DNA of 64,000 nucleotides from positions 31,042 to 95,041 of the forward strand of contig CALJES010000015.1 of the NCBI GenBank assembly GCA_938074205.1, given 5' to 3'. The translations under genes and the position numbers were made by a program. Below are positions 52,835 through 60,866 of the stretch, piece by piece. The number at the start of each line of letters is the position of its first letter. Within the stretch, counting starts at the first letter, position 1. The notes under the pieces were generated by a model. It did not search any database. It was not told the DNA's origin and saw only the letters and a list, made by a program, of their open reading frames with translations. The DNA comes from an uncultured bacterium (GTDB taxonomy: Bacteria > Armatimonadota > UBA5829).

Positions 52835-53386
52835 CTACCTCCTGCCGTACCTGCCCATAAGTTCACCTTTAGCAAGTATACGGCTCCTCATAGCGCCTTC
52901 GAGTTGTTGCTTCGTTATGCCTGGTTTGAGGTCTAGCTTTTTGTCCAACGCGTATACTCTGAAGTAGTAGCGGTGTACACCGCTCGGTGGCGCCGGTCCA
53001 TCGTAGCCGAGCTTGCCGAAGTCGTTCTTTCCCTGAACCGCACCGTTTGGCAATCGCTCCTTGGCAGGTATATTCTCAGGTATAGACTTGCTGCTGGGTG
53101 GCCAATTAAAAAGTACCCAGTGAACAAAGGTCCCTCGCGGCGCATCAGGATCTTCGCAGACGAGTGCCACCGATTTTGCTGCCGCTGGGATGTCCGAGAT
53201 CGTAAGCGGAGGCGAAACGTTCGCGCCGTCAGCCGTATACTTTGATGGGATCATTTCCCCGTTTTTGAAGGCTGAGCTCGTAACTGTAAGTTTACCCATA
53301 GGCTTTTGGATCGCGCAGGATGTGCTCGACCAAATTATAGAGAGCGCCGCGAGCAGTGCGATCAACAGCGAAACAAACCGGCCCAT
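52835..53386 (-). CDS. YbhB/YbcL family Raf kinase inhibitor-like protein
   Basis: About 183 residues from ATG 53386, ten bases after AGGAGG. The N-terminus is a signal peptide or lipoprotein-like segment (LLIALLAALSIIWSSTSC). The PEBP fold signature is complete: SPPLTISDIPAAAKSVALVC, EDPDAPRGTFVHWVLFNWP, GKLGYDGPAPPSGVHRYYFR and the C-terminal ITKQQLEGAMRSRILAKGEL. Family members bind anionic phosphate ligands; the cellular role in bacteria is unclear. Confidence 0.93.
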   Translation of the reverse strand: MGRFVSLLIALLAALSIIWSSTSCAIQKPMGKLTVTSSAFKNGEMIPSKYTADGANVSPPLTISDIPAAAKSVALVCEDPDAPRGTFVHWVLFNWPPSSKSIPENIPAKERLPNGAVQGKNDFGKLGYDGPAPPSGVHRYYFRVYALDKKLDLKPGITKQQLEGAMRSRILAKGELMGRYGRR

Positions 53387-53556
53387 CCCTTGATTTCCTC
53401 CTTTGCAATAGTGTGTTCTCGAAGTGTTTTTTCTACGTACGCGGGGGACTTCCTTCACATTACTGGGGCACGTACGGATTTGACATGCTAGGTCTATCTT
53501 AGAAATAATACACCTGAAGAATTGTCGACAAGGAGCAAGAGAAGGAGGGTTGCAAT

Positions 53557-53847
53557 ATGTATGTCGTGTTGGTGCACGTCCGAGTTAAAGAAGACAAGGT
53601 TGATGATTTTGTTAAGGCCACTTTAGAGAACGCCGCAGCCTCAGTAAAGGAACTAGGTAATCGGCGGTTCGATGTTCTGCAATCTGTCGAAGATCCGTCC
53701 AGGTTCATCCTTTATGAGGCATGGGCCAGTATGGAAGATGCGGCAGCTCACAAGGAGACACCTCACTATCAGAAATGGAGAGATACTGTGGCTGACTGGA
53801 TGGCAGAACCTCGCCGTGGAGTGGAGTACAGGAGCCTCTTTCCGTAA
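53557..53847 (+). CDS. Antibiotic biosynthesis monooxygenase (ABM) domain protein
   Basis: 96-residue ferredoxin-like protein: MYVVLVHVRVKEDKVDDFV, ENAAASVKELGNRRFDVLQS, FILYEAWASMEDAAAHKETP, HYQKW. It matches the small YgiN/LsrG-like ABM family, which includes quinol and autoinducer-modifying enzymes. The start has AGGAGG seven bases upstream. Stands alone. Confidence 0.9.
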   Translation: MYVVLVHVRVKEDKVDDFVKATLENAAASVKELGNRRFDVLQSVEDPSRFILYEAWASMEDAAAHKETPHYQKWRDTVADWMAEPRRGVEYRSLFP

Positions 53848-54155
53848 CCGCAAAATTTTTCTCAAGCCCGAGCGGCTCCCACTGTACAGCAGTGGTGGAA
53901 AGAACGTTCACACGTTGTCCAACTTTCAACCAGTGACGTAAAGAGCAGTTTAGAGCAAGACTGACTTTTTCTTACCGCCTCAGACCGTCCGGTTACACAT
54001 AGGATCGAAGCATCCACATTTTATTCTAGAGGGCCTTGCCTGGATTCTCAGCGTATTCTGTTTTGATTTCCCGAGAATCCGCTTGAAGTTATCCACTGCT
54101 AGTTGGGGATTATCTGAAAAACCCAGCAATTCTCCGTAAAACACTGGTACAAACA
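53848..54155. other. Intergenic region with one small hairpin only
   Basis: 308-base gap. The only structure noted is CCACTG-TACAG-CAGTGG at 53879-53895, without a T tract. I see no gene, and no promoter that meets spacing rules for the M48 gene. Confidence 0.4.
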
Positions 54156-55445
54156 GTGCACCGTTTACTCTTGGATTCTCGAATTTCTACTTTTAATCAC
54201 AACGAATTTTCTTGGCAGGTGAACTTATTGCCGTTTGGCGGACAGGGACTTCGATACTCGAGCAGAATAAAGTTGCGTATCGCGTGCATTGTAATTACTT
54301 TGGCAGAGGCGCTGCTCGGCGCAGTTCCGGCCACTGCTGATTCTGCCTGTTACAGAGAGGTAGCTCTCGGACGCAGGATGGCTGCGGAAGTGGAAAGGCA
54401 CTCCAAAGTAATTTCCGGACCCATAGCTGATCGAGTCAATAGTATCGGGTCAGCACTTGCCCAGATCGCTACCAGCCATTACGTCTCGGCAGCCTATGGG
54501 TCTGCTGAGAATTGCTCGTTTCGCTTTAGGTTTAAAGTTATAGAAAACCGCGACGTCAATGCATTTTCGCTACCCGGCGGGTACATATATGTCAACACTG
54601 GGCTGCTTGAGTTGATAGAATCGGACGATGAGCTGGCAGGAGTTCTAGCGCACGAGATATCACACGCAGCTCATCACCATGCTTTAGAAATCCTGAAGGC
54701 GCAGAGAAGTATCGAACGATATATAGCTTTGGCCACTTTTGCCGGCATTCTTGGCAATGCTCGAGGATCCGATATACAACACTTGTTGGTCGGTGCTCAG
54801 TTTATTAGACTAGGGAGACAAAGTCGAGAGACATTGGCTGCTGAAGAGGACGCCGATAAAACCGCGGTTGAATATGTCATTCTGGCGGGCTACAATCCAC
54901 AGGGATACATCGACTTCCTGCGCAAACTCGACAGAAAACAGCAAGACAACCCTGGGGTAACTCTGGGTATACTCCAAACACACCCTCTGCCGCACAAGCG
55001 AATAACTTACCTGTCGCAGATGCTGGCTGAGCGAGGTATAAAGGTAACCACCGGTCTGTATCCGGAGCCAATTCGTGCTTGCGCTGTTCCCGCAGATTCT
55101 GAACCTGGTTCTCACCACGTGTTTGTGGCTGACAGATTGGTGATAACACTTCGCGCACTGTCTTCTGGGATGTCGTCCAAGGAACGCGCTGAGCAAGTAG
55201 CGAATCGCATTAATCGCGCACTGGAATCAGGAATGTTATCTGTCGACTTCTACGTTGACAACGATACGTTTTCCATCGCAACCAAAGAGGGGGTTCTCTT
55301 AACCGTAGAGCCGGAGGATGCACCTGTAGAGGACGATAGGCGCATGTTGTTATCGAAAGCCAAGAGCGCGATCGACTACGCGATATGGGCAGAGCGGGTA
55401 CGACGGTTCAATTGCGTTTCGGATACCTTGTTAGCTAGGCGCTAG
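54156..55445 (+). CDS. Second M48 family zinc metalloprotease with the same accessory domain
   Basis: 429 residues at most. An N-terminal hydrophobic export segment (IACIVITLAEALLGAVPATA) starts near residue 42, so the true start may be downstream of GTG 54156 (for example GTG 54219). The zinc motif HEISH is at 166-170 followed by AAHHH; AAEEDADKTAVEYV gives the third ligand. After about residue 300 the protein shares a domain with the M48 protein at 4991 (SSKERAEQVANRINRAL here, TSIEIANELASTINDVL there). Envelope protein quality control is likely. Confidence 0.88.
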   Translation: MHRLLLDSRISTFNHNEFSWQVNLLPFGGQGLRYSSRIKLRIACIVITLAEALLGAVPATADSACYREVALGRRMAAEVERHSKVISGPIADRVNSIGSALAQIATSHYVSAAYGSAENCSFRFRFKVIENRDVNAFSLPGGYIYVNTGLLELIESDDELAGVLAHEISHAAHHHALEILKAQRSIERYIALATFAGILGNARGSDIQHLLVGAQFIRLGRQSRETLAAEEDADKTAVEYVILAGYNPQGYIDFLRKLDRKQQDNPGVTLGILQTHPLPHKRITYLSQMLAERGIKVTTGLYPEPIRACAVPADSEPGSHHVFVADRLVITLRALSSGMSSKERAEQVANRINRALESGMLSVDFYVDNDTFSIATKEGVLLTVEPEDAPVEDDRRMLLSKAKSAIDYAIWAERVRRFNCVSDTLLARR

Positions 55446-55521
55446 ATTCAGCGGTGGAAGCGTCAGCGGTATACTCGGAGTGATAAGATTTGTTCCTCTC
55501 TCTGTTTTGCCGGACACTTTG

Positions 55522-55535
55522 CTTGTCTTGACAAG
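55522..55535. promoter_or_regulatory. Palindromic operator candidate over a TTGACA box
   Basis: CTTGTC-TT-GACAAG, 6+6 palindrome with a 2-base centre, contains TTGACA (55528-55533), about 90 bases before the Spy-like gene. It may be a repressor site over the -35 box. No clear -10 follows at 17 bases. Confidence 0.3.
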
Positions 55536-55617
55536 TGGTTTTACATGTAACGAGTTTTCCCGCAGATCGTCTAAGTGAGTGGTTAGTCTAGAACCTCAGT
55601 GTTCAGGAGGAACAATA

Positions 55618-56292
55618 ATGAGAACTCTTGGCCGAGCATTGCGTCTCACAATAGCAACGACAGCATTGATTACAATTGCCTCAACATTTGTACTTTCGCA
55701 AGGACCTCCCTCACCAGGACCAAGAACTCGACAAACTGACGGCGCGGCGGTTTTCAAGGAACTAGGCTTGACACAGGAGCAGTCACAGAAAATCGCAGCG
55801 ATCCTGAAGAAATACAGGCAGGACGTGGGCAATATTTTCAGATCGAGTATTTCAGCGGCAGATAAGCAAGACAAACTAGCCGCGCTGAAATCGAAGGCTG
55901 CGGCAGATATATCGAACTTGCTGACACCTGCGCAGAGGCAGAAAGCGAAGGAAAAGAACCTGATAGATCGGTTGTTAAGCAAAGCTCCGGGTAGTCACGT
56001 GCGGTTCATGGTCGCACTGGATCAGCTCAATCTTACGGATGCTCAGAGAACCAAGGTGAAAACTATTCTTGATGACCTTCAGGCCAAGGTGAGCTCGATA
56101 ATGAGCGACGCTTCTCTCACACGAGATCAAAAGCGATCAAAGATCGCTGACGCTCGCCAACTGGCTATGGACAAAATCAAGTTACTGCTTACTGCAGAGC
56201 AGAAAAAGAAGTTTGATGAACTTATCAAATCGCGTCCGGGTCCGGCACCTGCAGGTGGTCCGGCCAGGCGTGGTAACCGTTCTGGAAAGTAG
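55618..56292 (+). CDS. Exported Spy/CpxP-like helical protein
   Basis: 224 residues from ATG 55618, after CAGGAGG. Signal peptide (LTIATTALITIASTFVLSQG), Pro-rich linker, then helices with two LTxxQ-type motifs (LGLTQEQSQKIAAILKKY, LNLTDAQRTKVKTILDDL) and two LLTxxQ motifs (LLTPAQRQKAKEK, LLTAEQKKKFDEL), i.e. two copies of a Spy/CpxP-like unit, and a basic Gly-rich tail. Spy proteins are ATP-independent periplasmic chaperones; a similar role is inferred. Confidence 0.75.
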   Translation: MRTLGRALRLTIATTALITIASTFVLSQGPPSPGPRTRQTDGAAVFKELGLTQEQSQKIAAILKKYRQDVGNIFRSSISAADKQDKLAALKSKAAADISNLLTPAQRQKAKEKNLIDRLLSKAPGSHVRFMVALDQLNLTDAQRTKVKTILDDLQAKVSSIMSDASLTRDQKRSKIADARQLAMDKIKLLLTAEQKKKFDELIKSRPGPAPAGGPARRGNRSGK

Positions 56293-56353
56293 GCGGTATT
56301 AGCATACTAACGACGGTGTGACCATCCCCTCTCAAAACTACACCACCCGAATA

Positions 56354-56387
56354 GTCGGGGCGAGAAACTGGCGCCCCGACGCCTTTT
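56354..56387 (+). terminator. Intrinsic terminator of the Spy-like gene
   Basis: Perfect 9-bp stem GTCGGGGCG / CGCCCCGAC, 9-base loop, followed by GCCTTTT. Confidence 0.8.
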
Positions 56388-56663
56388 GCTAGTATATCTA
56401 AAATTAGATATGCTAGGTTTATTCAAGATGTGCAGCGTGTTAGTGCAATATCCAATAAAGTAGAATTTAACAGCACCGCGACATAGGAACACATATCACT
56501 ACGGCAAGATTGAGCGTGGTGCGAAGGCAGTGCTACACATAGGTACTTGACTTTTCAGTTCTTTCTCCCACAATATATGCGGAAGGTACGGTCGGGGTCA
56601 GAACTGGCCTTAGGAAGTATCGTTTCTTCTTGTTGCAATTCTAACGTGTTAGGAGGCAAAGCC
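56388..56663. other. Leader region before the second dehydrogenase gene
   Basis: 276-base stretch after the terminator. An upstream open frame begins at 56547 but its first 39 codons have no family match, and a strong AGGAGG precedes GTG 56664, so I treat this part as non-coding leader. No known RNA motif was recognised. Confidence 0.45.
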
Positions 56664-57824
56664 GTGGCAGACAAGGTTAATGTCGGAATGGTGGGCGCAG
56701 CTTTTATGGGAAAAGCTCACAGTGTAGGCTATAGGGATGTTGCGTTTGCTTTTCCCGATGTGAAGCTTGTCCCTATCATGAAGGAAATCGCTGCCGTAAA
56801 GCTTGACGAAGCGGAATCTGCACGCAAGGTATTGGGCTGGGAACGTGCTAGCGAAGGTTGGGAAAGGATTGTGCAGGCGCCAGATATCCAACTTATCGAC
56901 ATTTGCACGGGTAACAACCTGCACAAGGACATCGCAGTAGCAGCCGCGCGCGCTGGCAAGCACGTATTCTGCGAAAAGCCGATGGCGATGAACGTCGCAG
57001 AATGTCGCGAGATGATTAAAGCAGTTGAGGAAGCTGGCGTAGTGCACATGATCAATTTCAACTATCGCCGCGTGCCCGCAGTTGAATTGGCTAAGCAGAT
57101 GATAAACGAGGGCGCCATAGGTACCCCGTATCACTGGAGAGCGGTATACCTGCAGGACTGGATAATGGACCCCAACTTCCCTCTGGTATGGCGGCTCAAG
57201 AAGGAGCTTGCCGGTTCTGGAGCGCACGGTGACTTGAATGCTCACATCATCGATTTGGCGCATTATCTGGTAGGAGACATTGAGTCCGTCTGCGGTCTGA
57301 TGAAGACTTTTATCAAGCAGCGCCCAGAGCTGGCAGCTACAACAGGTGGTCTTAGTGCTCAAGCTGGAGGTGAAATGGGCGAGGTCACAGTCGACGACGC
57401 AACGCTTTTCTTGGCCAAGTTTGCAAACGGCGCAGTAGGAACGTTTGAGGCAACACGGTTCGCGGGTGGCAATCGGAACGGAAATCGCTTCGAGATAAAC
57501 GGCAGCGAAGGTTCCATAAGATTCAACTTGGAGCGCCTAAACGAAATCGAGTACTTCGACAGACGGGATAAAGAAGGGCGACAGGGCTGGAAAACTATAC
57601 TAGTGACCGACTCAGTCCATCCATATATGAAAGGTTGGTGGCCGGCAGGTCACATTATCGGTTGGCAGCATACATTTGTCCATCAGATTTACCATCTGAT
57701 GAACGGGATAGCCGAAAAGAAAAGTCCGGCTCCTAACTTCTACGACGGTCTCAAATGCCAAGTTGTGCTGGAGGCTGTTGAGAAGTCTGCTGAGACAGGC
57801 CAGTGGGTCAAAATCGAGGTTTAG
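56664..57824 (+). CDS. Gfo/Idh/MocA family oxidoreductase
   Basis: About 386 residues from GTG 56664 (MADKVNVGMVGAAFMGKAHS). Rossmann motif GMVGAAFMGKAHS, then CTGNNLHKDIAVAAARAGKH, FCEKPMAMN with the catalytic Lys, and SGAHGDLNAHIIDLAHYLVG holding the usual acid/base His and Asp region. It is typical of inositol or glucose-type dehydrogenases and may act with the isomerase-like enzyme at 35914 in sugar catabolism. Only about 20-30 % similar by eye to the first copy at 16. Confidence 0.92.
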   Translation: MADKVNVGMVGAAFMGKAHSVGYRDVAFAFPDVKLVPIMKEIAAVKLDEAESARKVLGWERASEGWERIVQAPDIQLIDICTGNNLHKDIAVAAARAGKHVFCEKPMAMNVAECREMIKAVEEAGVVHMINFNYRRVPAVELAKQMINEGAIGTPYHWRAVYLQDWIMDPNFPLVWRLKKELAGSGAHGDLNAHIIDLAHYLVGDIESVCGLMKTFIKQRPELAATTGGLSAQAGGEMGEVTVDDATLFLAKFANGAVGTFEATRFAGGNRNGNRFEINGSEGSIRFNLERLNEIEYFDRRDKEGRQGWKTILVTDSVHPYMKGWWPAGHIIGWQHTFVHQIYHLMNGIAEKKSPAPNFYDGLKCQVVLEAVEKSAETGQWVKIEV

Positions 57825-57856
57825 TAGCACACTACGTAACAAACAAAAGAGTAAGA

Positions 57857-57890
57857 GGAGCCGCTTCTACAGTATAACAGAAGCGGCTCC
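57857..57890. terminator. Bidirectional terminator
   Basis: Perfect 12-bp stem GGAGCCGCTTCT / AGAAGCGGCTCC with a 10-base loop, between converging genes. The tail ATTTCTGCTTT follows on the plus strand and CTCTTACTCTTTTG on the minus strand. Confidence 0.8.
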
Positions 57891-57948
57891 ATTTCTGCTT
57901 TAGCAAAGTCCCTGAGACTTCTACCTTACAGTGCTACAGTGTTTACAC

Positions 57949-59829
57949 CTACAGTGCCCTTGCCAGCTCTTCAAACTTGAGATCGGCTCCTATCACACCA
58001 ACAGTTTCTCCATCGTCGTTGAGTATCGCGGCCGAAACTGTGATGCACAAGGCACCTGTTATTCGCGACTTGTAGAAGTCTGTAATAAATACCTCTCCGG
58101 GATTCTCCAGCGCCCCTTTGAACCAATCCCGGTCGGAAAAGTCTTCGTGTAAGCCAAACGTGCCGTATTGCTTCTGGTATTGCGGCTGAGTAATGTTCTC
58201 TGTTATCTTTTTGCCGCTCAGGTCTGTGACATAGATGAACTGTATGAATGTGTAATCGTGTACCGTTTTTCTTAGAATAGGTTCTATTTGTTGTGGATCC
58301 ATCGTTCTTATGGCGGAATGTTCGGTCAGCTTCTCGATTATCTCTTCGGAAAGTGTCAAGGCGTGCTCTCTCAGTCTGTCGAAATCACTCTTGAAGTACT
58401 CCGGCAGATGCATTCTTGCCTGCATCAGCATTTCCTCGTCTGAGATAGAGGTCACGCGTCCTGCATCGTACTGCTCTTTCACCCATTCGTGTATGGCCAG
58501 TAGTCCCGGATGTCGCTTGTCTATAGCGGATTCTGGTTTGAGGCCCAGATAGCTGTTCACCCAAAGAGCTATTCCTGCTATGCCGGACTTGTCTGTCACG
58601 TTTATCCTAGGAGAACGTCCGAGCAGCTTTTCGGTATCGAATATATTGTAAATCTCCGGGTTCTTGAGCGTCCCATCTGCGTGAATGCCGGCACTTGTAG
58701 CGTTGAAGTTAGTACCCACAAAGGGGTAGTTGCTGGGTATTTCGAATCCAATCTCGTTACGGAAGTAATCAGCTATCTCCGTAATTACACGAGTATCTAT
58801 ACCGTTTGTGTCTCCCTTGAGGGCAATATATTCGAAGATAACTCCCTCCAACGGTGGATTGCCCGTTCGCTCGCCAAATCCAAGCAGGGCGCAGTTAGCA
58901 GCAGAACACCCATATAGCCATGCGGTTACAGCATTAATGAGTACCTTGTGAAAGTCGTTGTGCCCGTGCCATTCCAACCACTCGCTGGGTACGCCGCACT
59001 CGTGAATCATAGTGTGGACTATCTTCGGAACACTTCGCGGCAGAGCGGCTTCAGGGTAGGGGACACCGTATCCCATCGTATCGCACAACCGTATTCGGAT
59101 AATCTTTTGCGATTGCTGTGCGAGATCCATCAAACGCTGGACAAACGGGATTATAAAACCTTCGAAATCCGCTCGCGTAATGTCCTCCAGATGGCATCTG
59201 ACAGCTTCCAGACCGGATTCCAGAGCCGTACTGACAAGGTCAATATAATGATCCATAACCTGCGATCTGCTCTTTCGCAACTTAAGGAATATGTGGTAGT
59301 CAGAAGCAGAGGTCAGAATGCCTGTTTCCTTGAGTCCCATCGACTTGACCAACTGAAAATCTTCCTTTGTTGCTCTTATCCAGCCTGTGATTTCCGGATA
59401 TCTGTGTCCAAGCTCCAGGCATCTTCTGACTGCTTCTTTGTCTTTGTCGCTGTAGAGGAAAAACTCAGTAGCCCTTATTACTCCATTGGGACCTCCAAGG
59501 CGGCTGAGCATATCGTATATCCGTACAATCTGTTCCACCGTGTAAGGTGGTCTTGCCTGTTGGCCGTCCCGGAAGGTGGTGTCTGTCAACCAGAAATCCA
59601 GTGCCGGTTCCATGGGTACGCTTTTGCCATCGAACGTAATCCTCGGAACTTCAATCCATGGATATAGATCTCTCAGTAGATTTGGTTCGTCAACGTCTAT
59701 TACCTCACGTCGAGCTACAGTCTTCAGCACTCCCCATTTTGGGTCCTTCGAAACCATCAGCTTCTGTATCGCCTCCACTTTCTCTGAGTTCGGTTCTGCT
59801 TTCCTCATCATTATACCAAAATACAACAC
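57949..59829 (-). CDS. Isopropylmalate/homocitrate synthase-like enzyme fused to a Cache-type sensor domain
   Basis: Up to 626 residues. Residues about 65-470 form an HMGL-like TIM barrel: DTTFRDGQQA (Arg/Asp catalytic pair), CHLEDITRADFEG, LCDTMGYG, WHGHNDFHK with metal His residues, and LLGFGERTGNPPLE. Claisen-condensing enzymes of leucine or lysine-type pathways have this pattern. The C-terminal 150 residues read like a PDC/Cache ligand-sensing domain (IQFIYVTDLSGKKI, DWFKGALENPGEVFITDFYKS, GVIGADLKFEEL). There is no signal peptide, so it is cytoplasmic. An extended -10 (TGGTATAAT) overlaps the first codons, so the real start is probably ATG 59757. Confidence 0.8.
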   Translation of the reverse strand: MLYFGIMMRKAEPNSEKVEAIQKLMVSKDPKWGVLKTVARREVIDVDEPNLLRDLYPWIEVPRITFDGKSVPMEPALDFWLTDTTFRDGQQARPPYTVEQIVRIYDMLSRLGGPNGVIRATEFFLYSDKDKEAVRRCLELGHRYPEITGWIRATKEDFQLVKSMGLKETGILTSASDYHIFLKLRKSRSQVMDHYIDLVSTALESGLEAVRCHLEDITRADFEGFIIPFVQRLMDLAQQSQKIIRIRLCDTMGYGVPYPEAALPRSVPKIVHTMIHECGVPSEWLEWHGHNDFHKVLINAVTAWLYGCSAANCALLGFGERTGNPPLEGVIFEYIALKGDTNGIDTRVITEIADYFRNEIGFEIPSNYPFVGTNFNATSAGIHADGTLKNPEIYNIFDTEKLLGRSPRINVTDKSGIAGIALWVNSYLGLKPESAIDKRHPGLLAIHEWVKEQYDAGRVTSISDEEMLMQARMHLPEYFKSDFDRLREHALTLSEEIIEKLTEHSAIRTMDPQQIEPILRKTVHDYTFIQFIYVTDLSGKKITENITQPQYQKQYGTFGLHEDFSDRDWFKGALENPGEVFITDFYKSRITGALCITVSAAILNDDGETVGVIGADLKFEELARAL

Positions 59830-60008
59830 TCAAATTGACGAAAACAAGTTGCACTTTTTAGACGACGCTGGCGTGTCTCAGTAATCATAGACTGCCTTCG
59901 CCTCTTCGAACTCCAGCCAGCAGCCAATCCAGCCAATAATCATCGTGTATCTGCTGCGAAATTGGTTACACTGAGTATATCGCAAGAACAACTGCAGGAG
60001 CGGTTGCA

Positions 60009-60425
60009 ATGGTTGACTCAGATTTAGTTATATCGGTCGGTGAATTACTAGGAATACCCAAAGTGTCTCTAAGAGGTCGTATGGAACCGTGGCACGATGA
60101 AACAGTTATTGGAGTCTTATCGGCCTTTTCGGATCATTCAGCGGCGGCTGTAGTGCTAGATATTAGCAACCTTGAATACGCAGGTCCCGATGGAATAGCA
60201 GCTATGGTTAGAGCACTTCGCAGTGTTCCCATTGGAACGTGCCTGCACGTAGCCGCGCCGGCCCGCGTGGCGGCCACATTTCGCCGAGCTCAATTCGGAC
60301 AAACCATTCGAGTTTACTCTTCCACTGAGGAAATAGCTTCGAGGATATTTCCGGAGGAAGAGGTTCTTACTTCTAGGTGGATAGCTAGGGATTGGGAAGA
60401 CGAAGAGCTTCCATTTGCCGCGTGA
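60009..60425 (+). CDS. STAS-domain protein
   Basis: 138-residue soluble protein. ISVGELLGIPKVSLRGRMEP, AVVLDISNLEYAGPDGIAAMVRALR and CLHVAAPARVAATFRRAQF follow the STAS pattern of anti-sigma-factor antagonists. The usual phosphorylatable Ser (D-S-S/T-G) is replaced in AGPDG, so switch-type phosphorylation is unlikely. GGAGCGG precedes the ATG. The next gene, BON, follows after 155 bases with a structured spacer. Confidence 0.8.
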   Translation: MVDSDLVISVGELLGIPKVSLRGRMEPWHDETVIGVLSAFSDHSAAAVVLDISNLEYAGPDGIAAMVRALRSVPIGTCLHVAAPARVAATFRRAQFGQTIRVYSSTEEIASRIFPEEEVLTSRWIARDWEDEELPFAA

Positions 60426-60580
60426 TAAACTGCAATACCCGTATTTATACTAGCCCCGGCTGCGTAAGCACCGGGGCAAAATATTGTACAGTAACAAAAT
60501 CCGTATATTTGTCCCCGGGACTAGAGCAAAGCAGAACGCCTGGATGTCAGGGGCGAAAACGATCCTGGAGGTACCAAGTC
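60426..60580 (+). other. Structured spacer before the BON gene
   Basis: Two separate hairpins: GCCCCGG (60453-60459) with CCGGGGC (60471-60477), and further on a nested CCTG-GATGT-CAGG whose outer bases CCCC...GGGG also pair (about 60512-60564). The first could end the STAS transcript, the second lies just before the GGAGG of the BON gene. I could not match it to a known riboswitch class. Confidence 0.35.
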
Positions 60581-60793
60581 ATGGGATATCGAGACATGGA
60601 CCTAGACGATCAGGTAAGAGCTCTAATAAGGCAAGACAGCGAACTATCTCGCCTAAGAATTGACGTGAGCGTTAAGAATGGCATAGTCTATCTTGCAGGT
60701 ATAGTAGATCCTTCTGCCCGCGAGCAAGCAATCCGGCTTGTCAAAGGATTGAAGTCGGTAGCAGCGGTCGTGGATCATTTCAACACCGCATAG
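60581..60793 (+). CDS. BON-domain protein
   Basis: 70-residue protein that is a single BON domain: VRALIRQDSELSRLRIDVSV, NGIVYLAGIVDPSAREQAIR and LVKGLKSVAAVVDHF. BON domains bind phospholipid or other hydrophobic ligands, often at the envelope, but there is no signal peptide here. ATG 60581 with GGAGG upstream is preferred to the longer open frame from 60392, which overlaps the STAS gene. Confidence 0.85.
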   Translation: MGYRDMDLDDQVRALIRQDSELSRLRIDVSVKNGIVYLAGIVDPSAREQAIRLVKGLKSVAAVVDHFNTA

Positions 60794-60866
60794 GCAAACT
60801 CGTTGAGTCTTTTCGGGTTATTTGTTGATTATCCAATGCACTCCGAAAACAACCTGTATCTACTTG

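Noticed and set aside
56649..57362. 237-codon open frame on the minus strand
   Set aside because: Antisense to the well-supported Gfo/Idh/MocA gene; composition is that of a shadow frame.
58948..59667. 239-codon open frame on the plus strand
   Set aside because: It is antisense to the synthase/Cache gene, whose family motifs are clear, and its product shows no family features.
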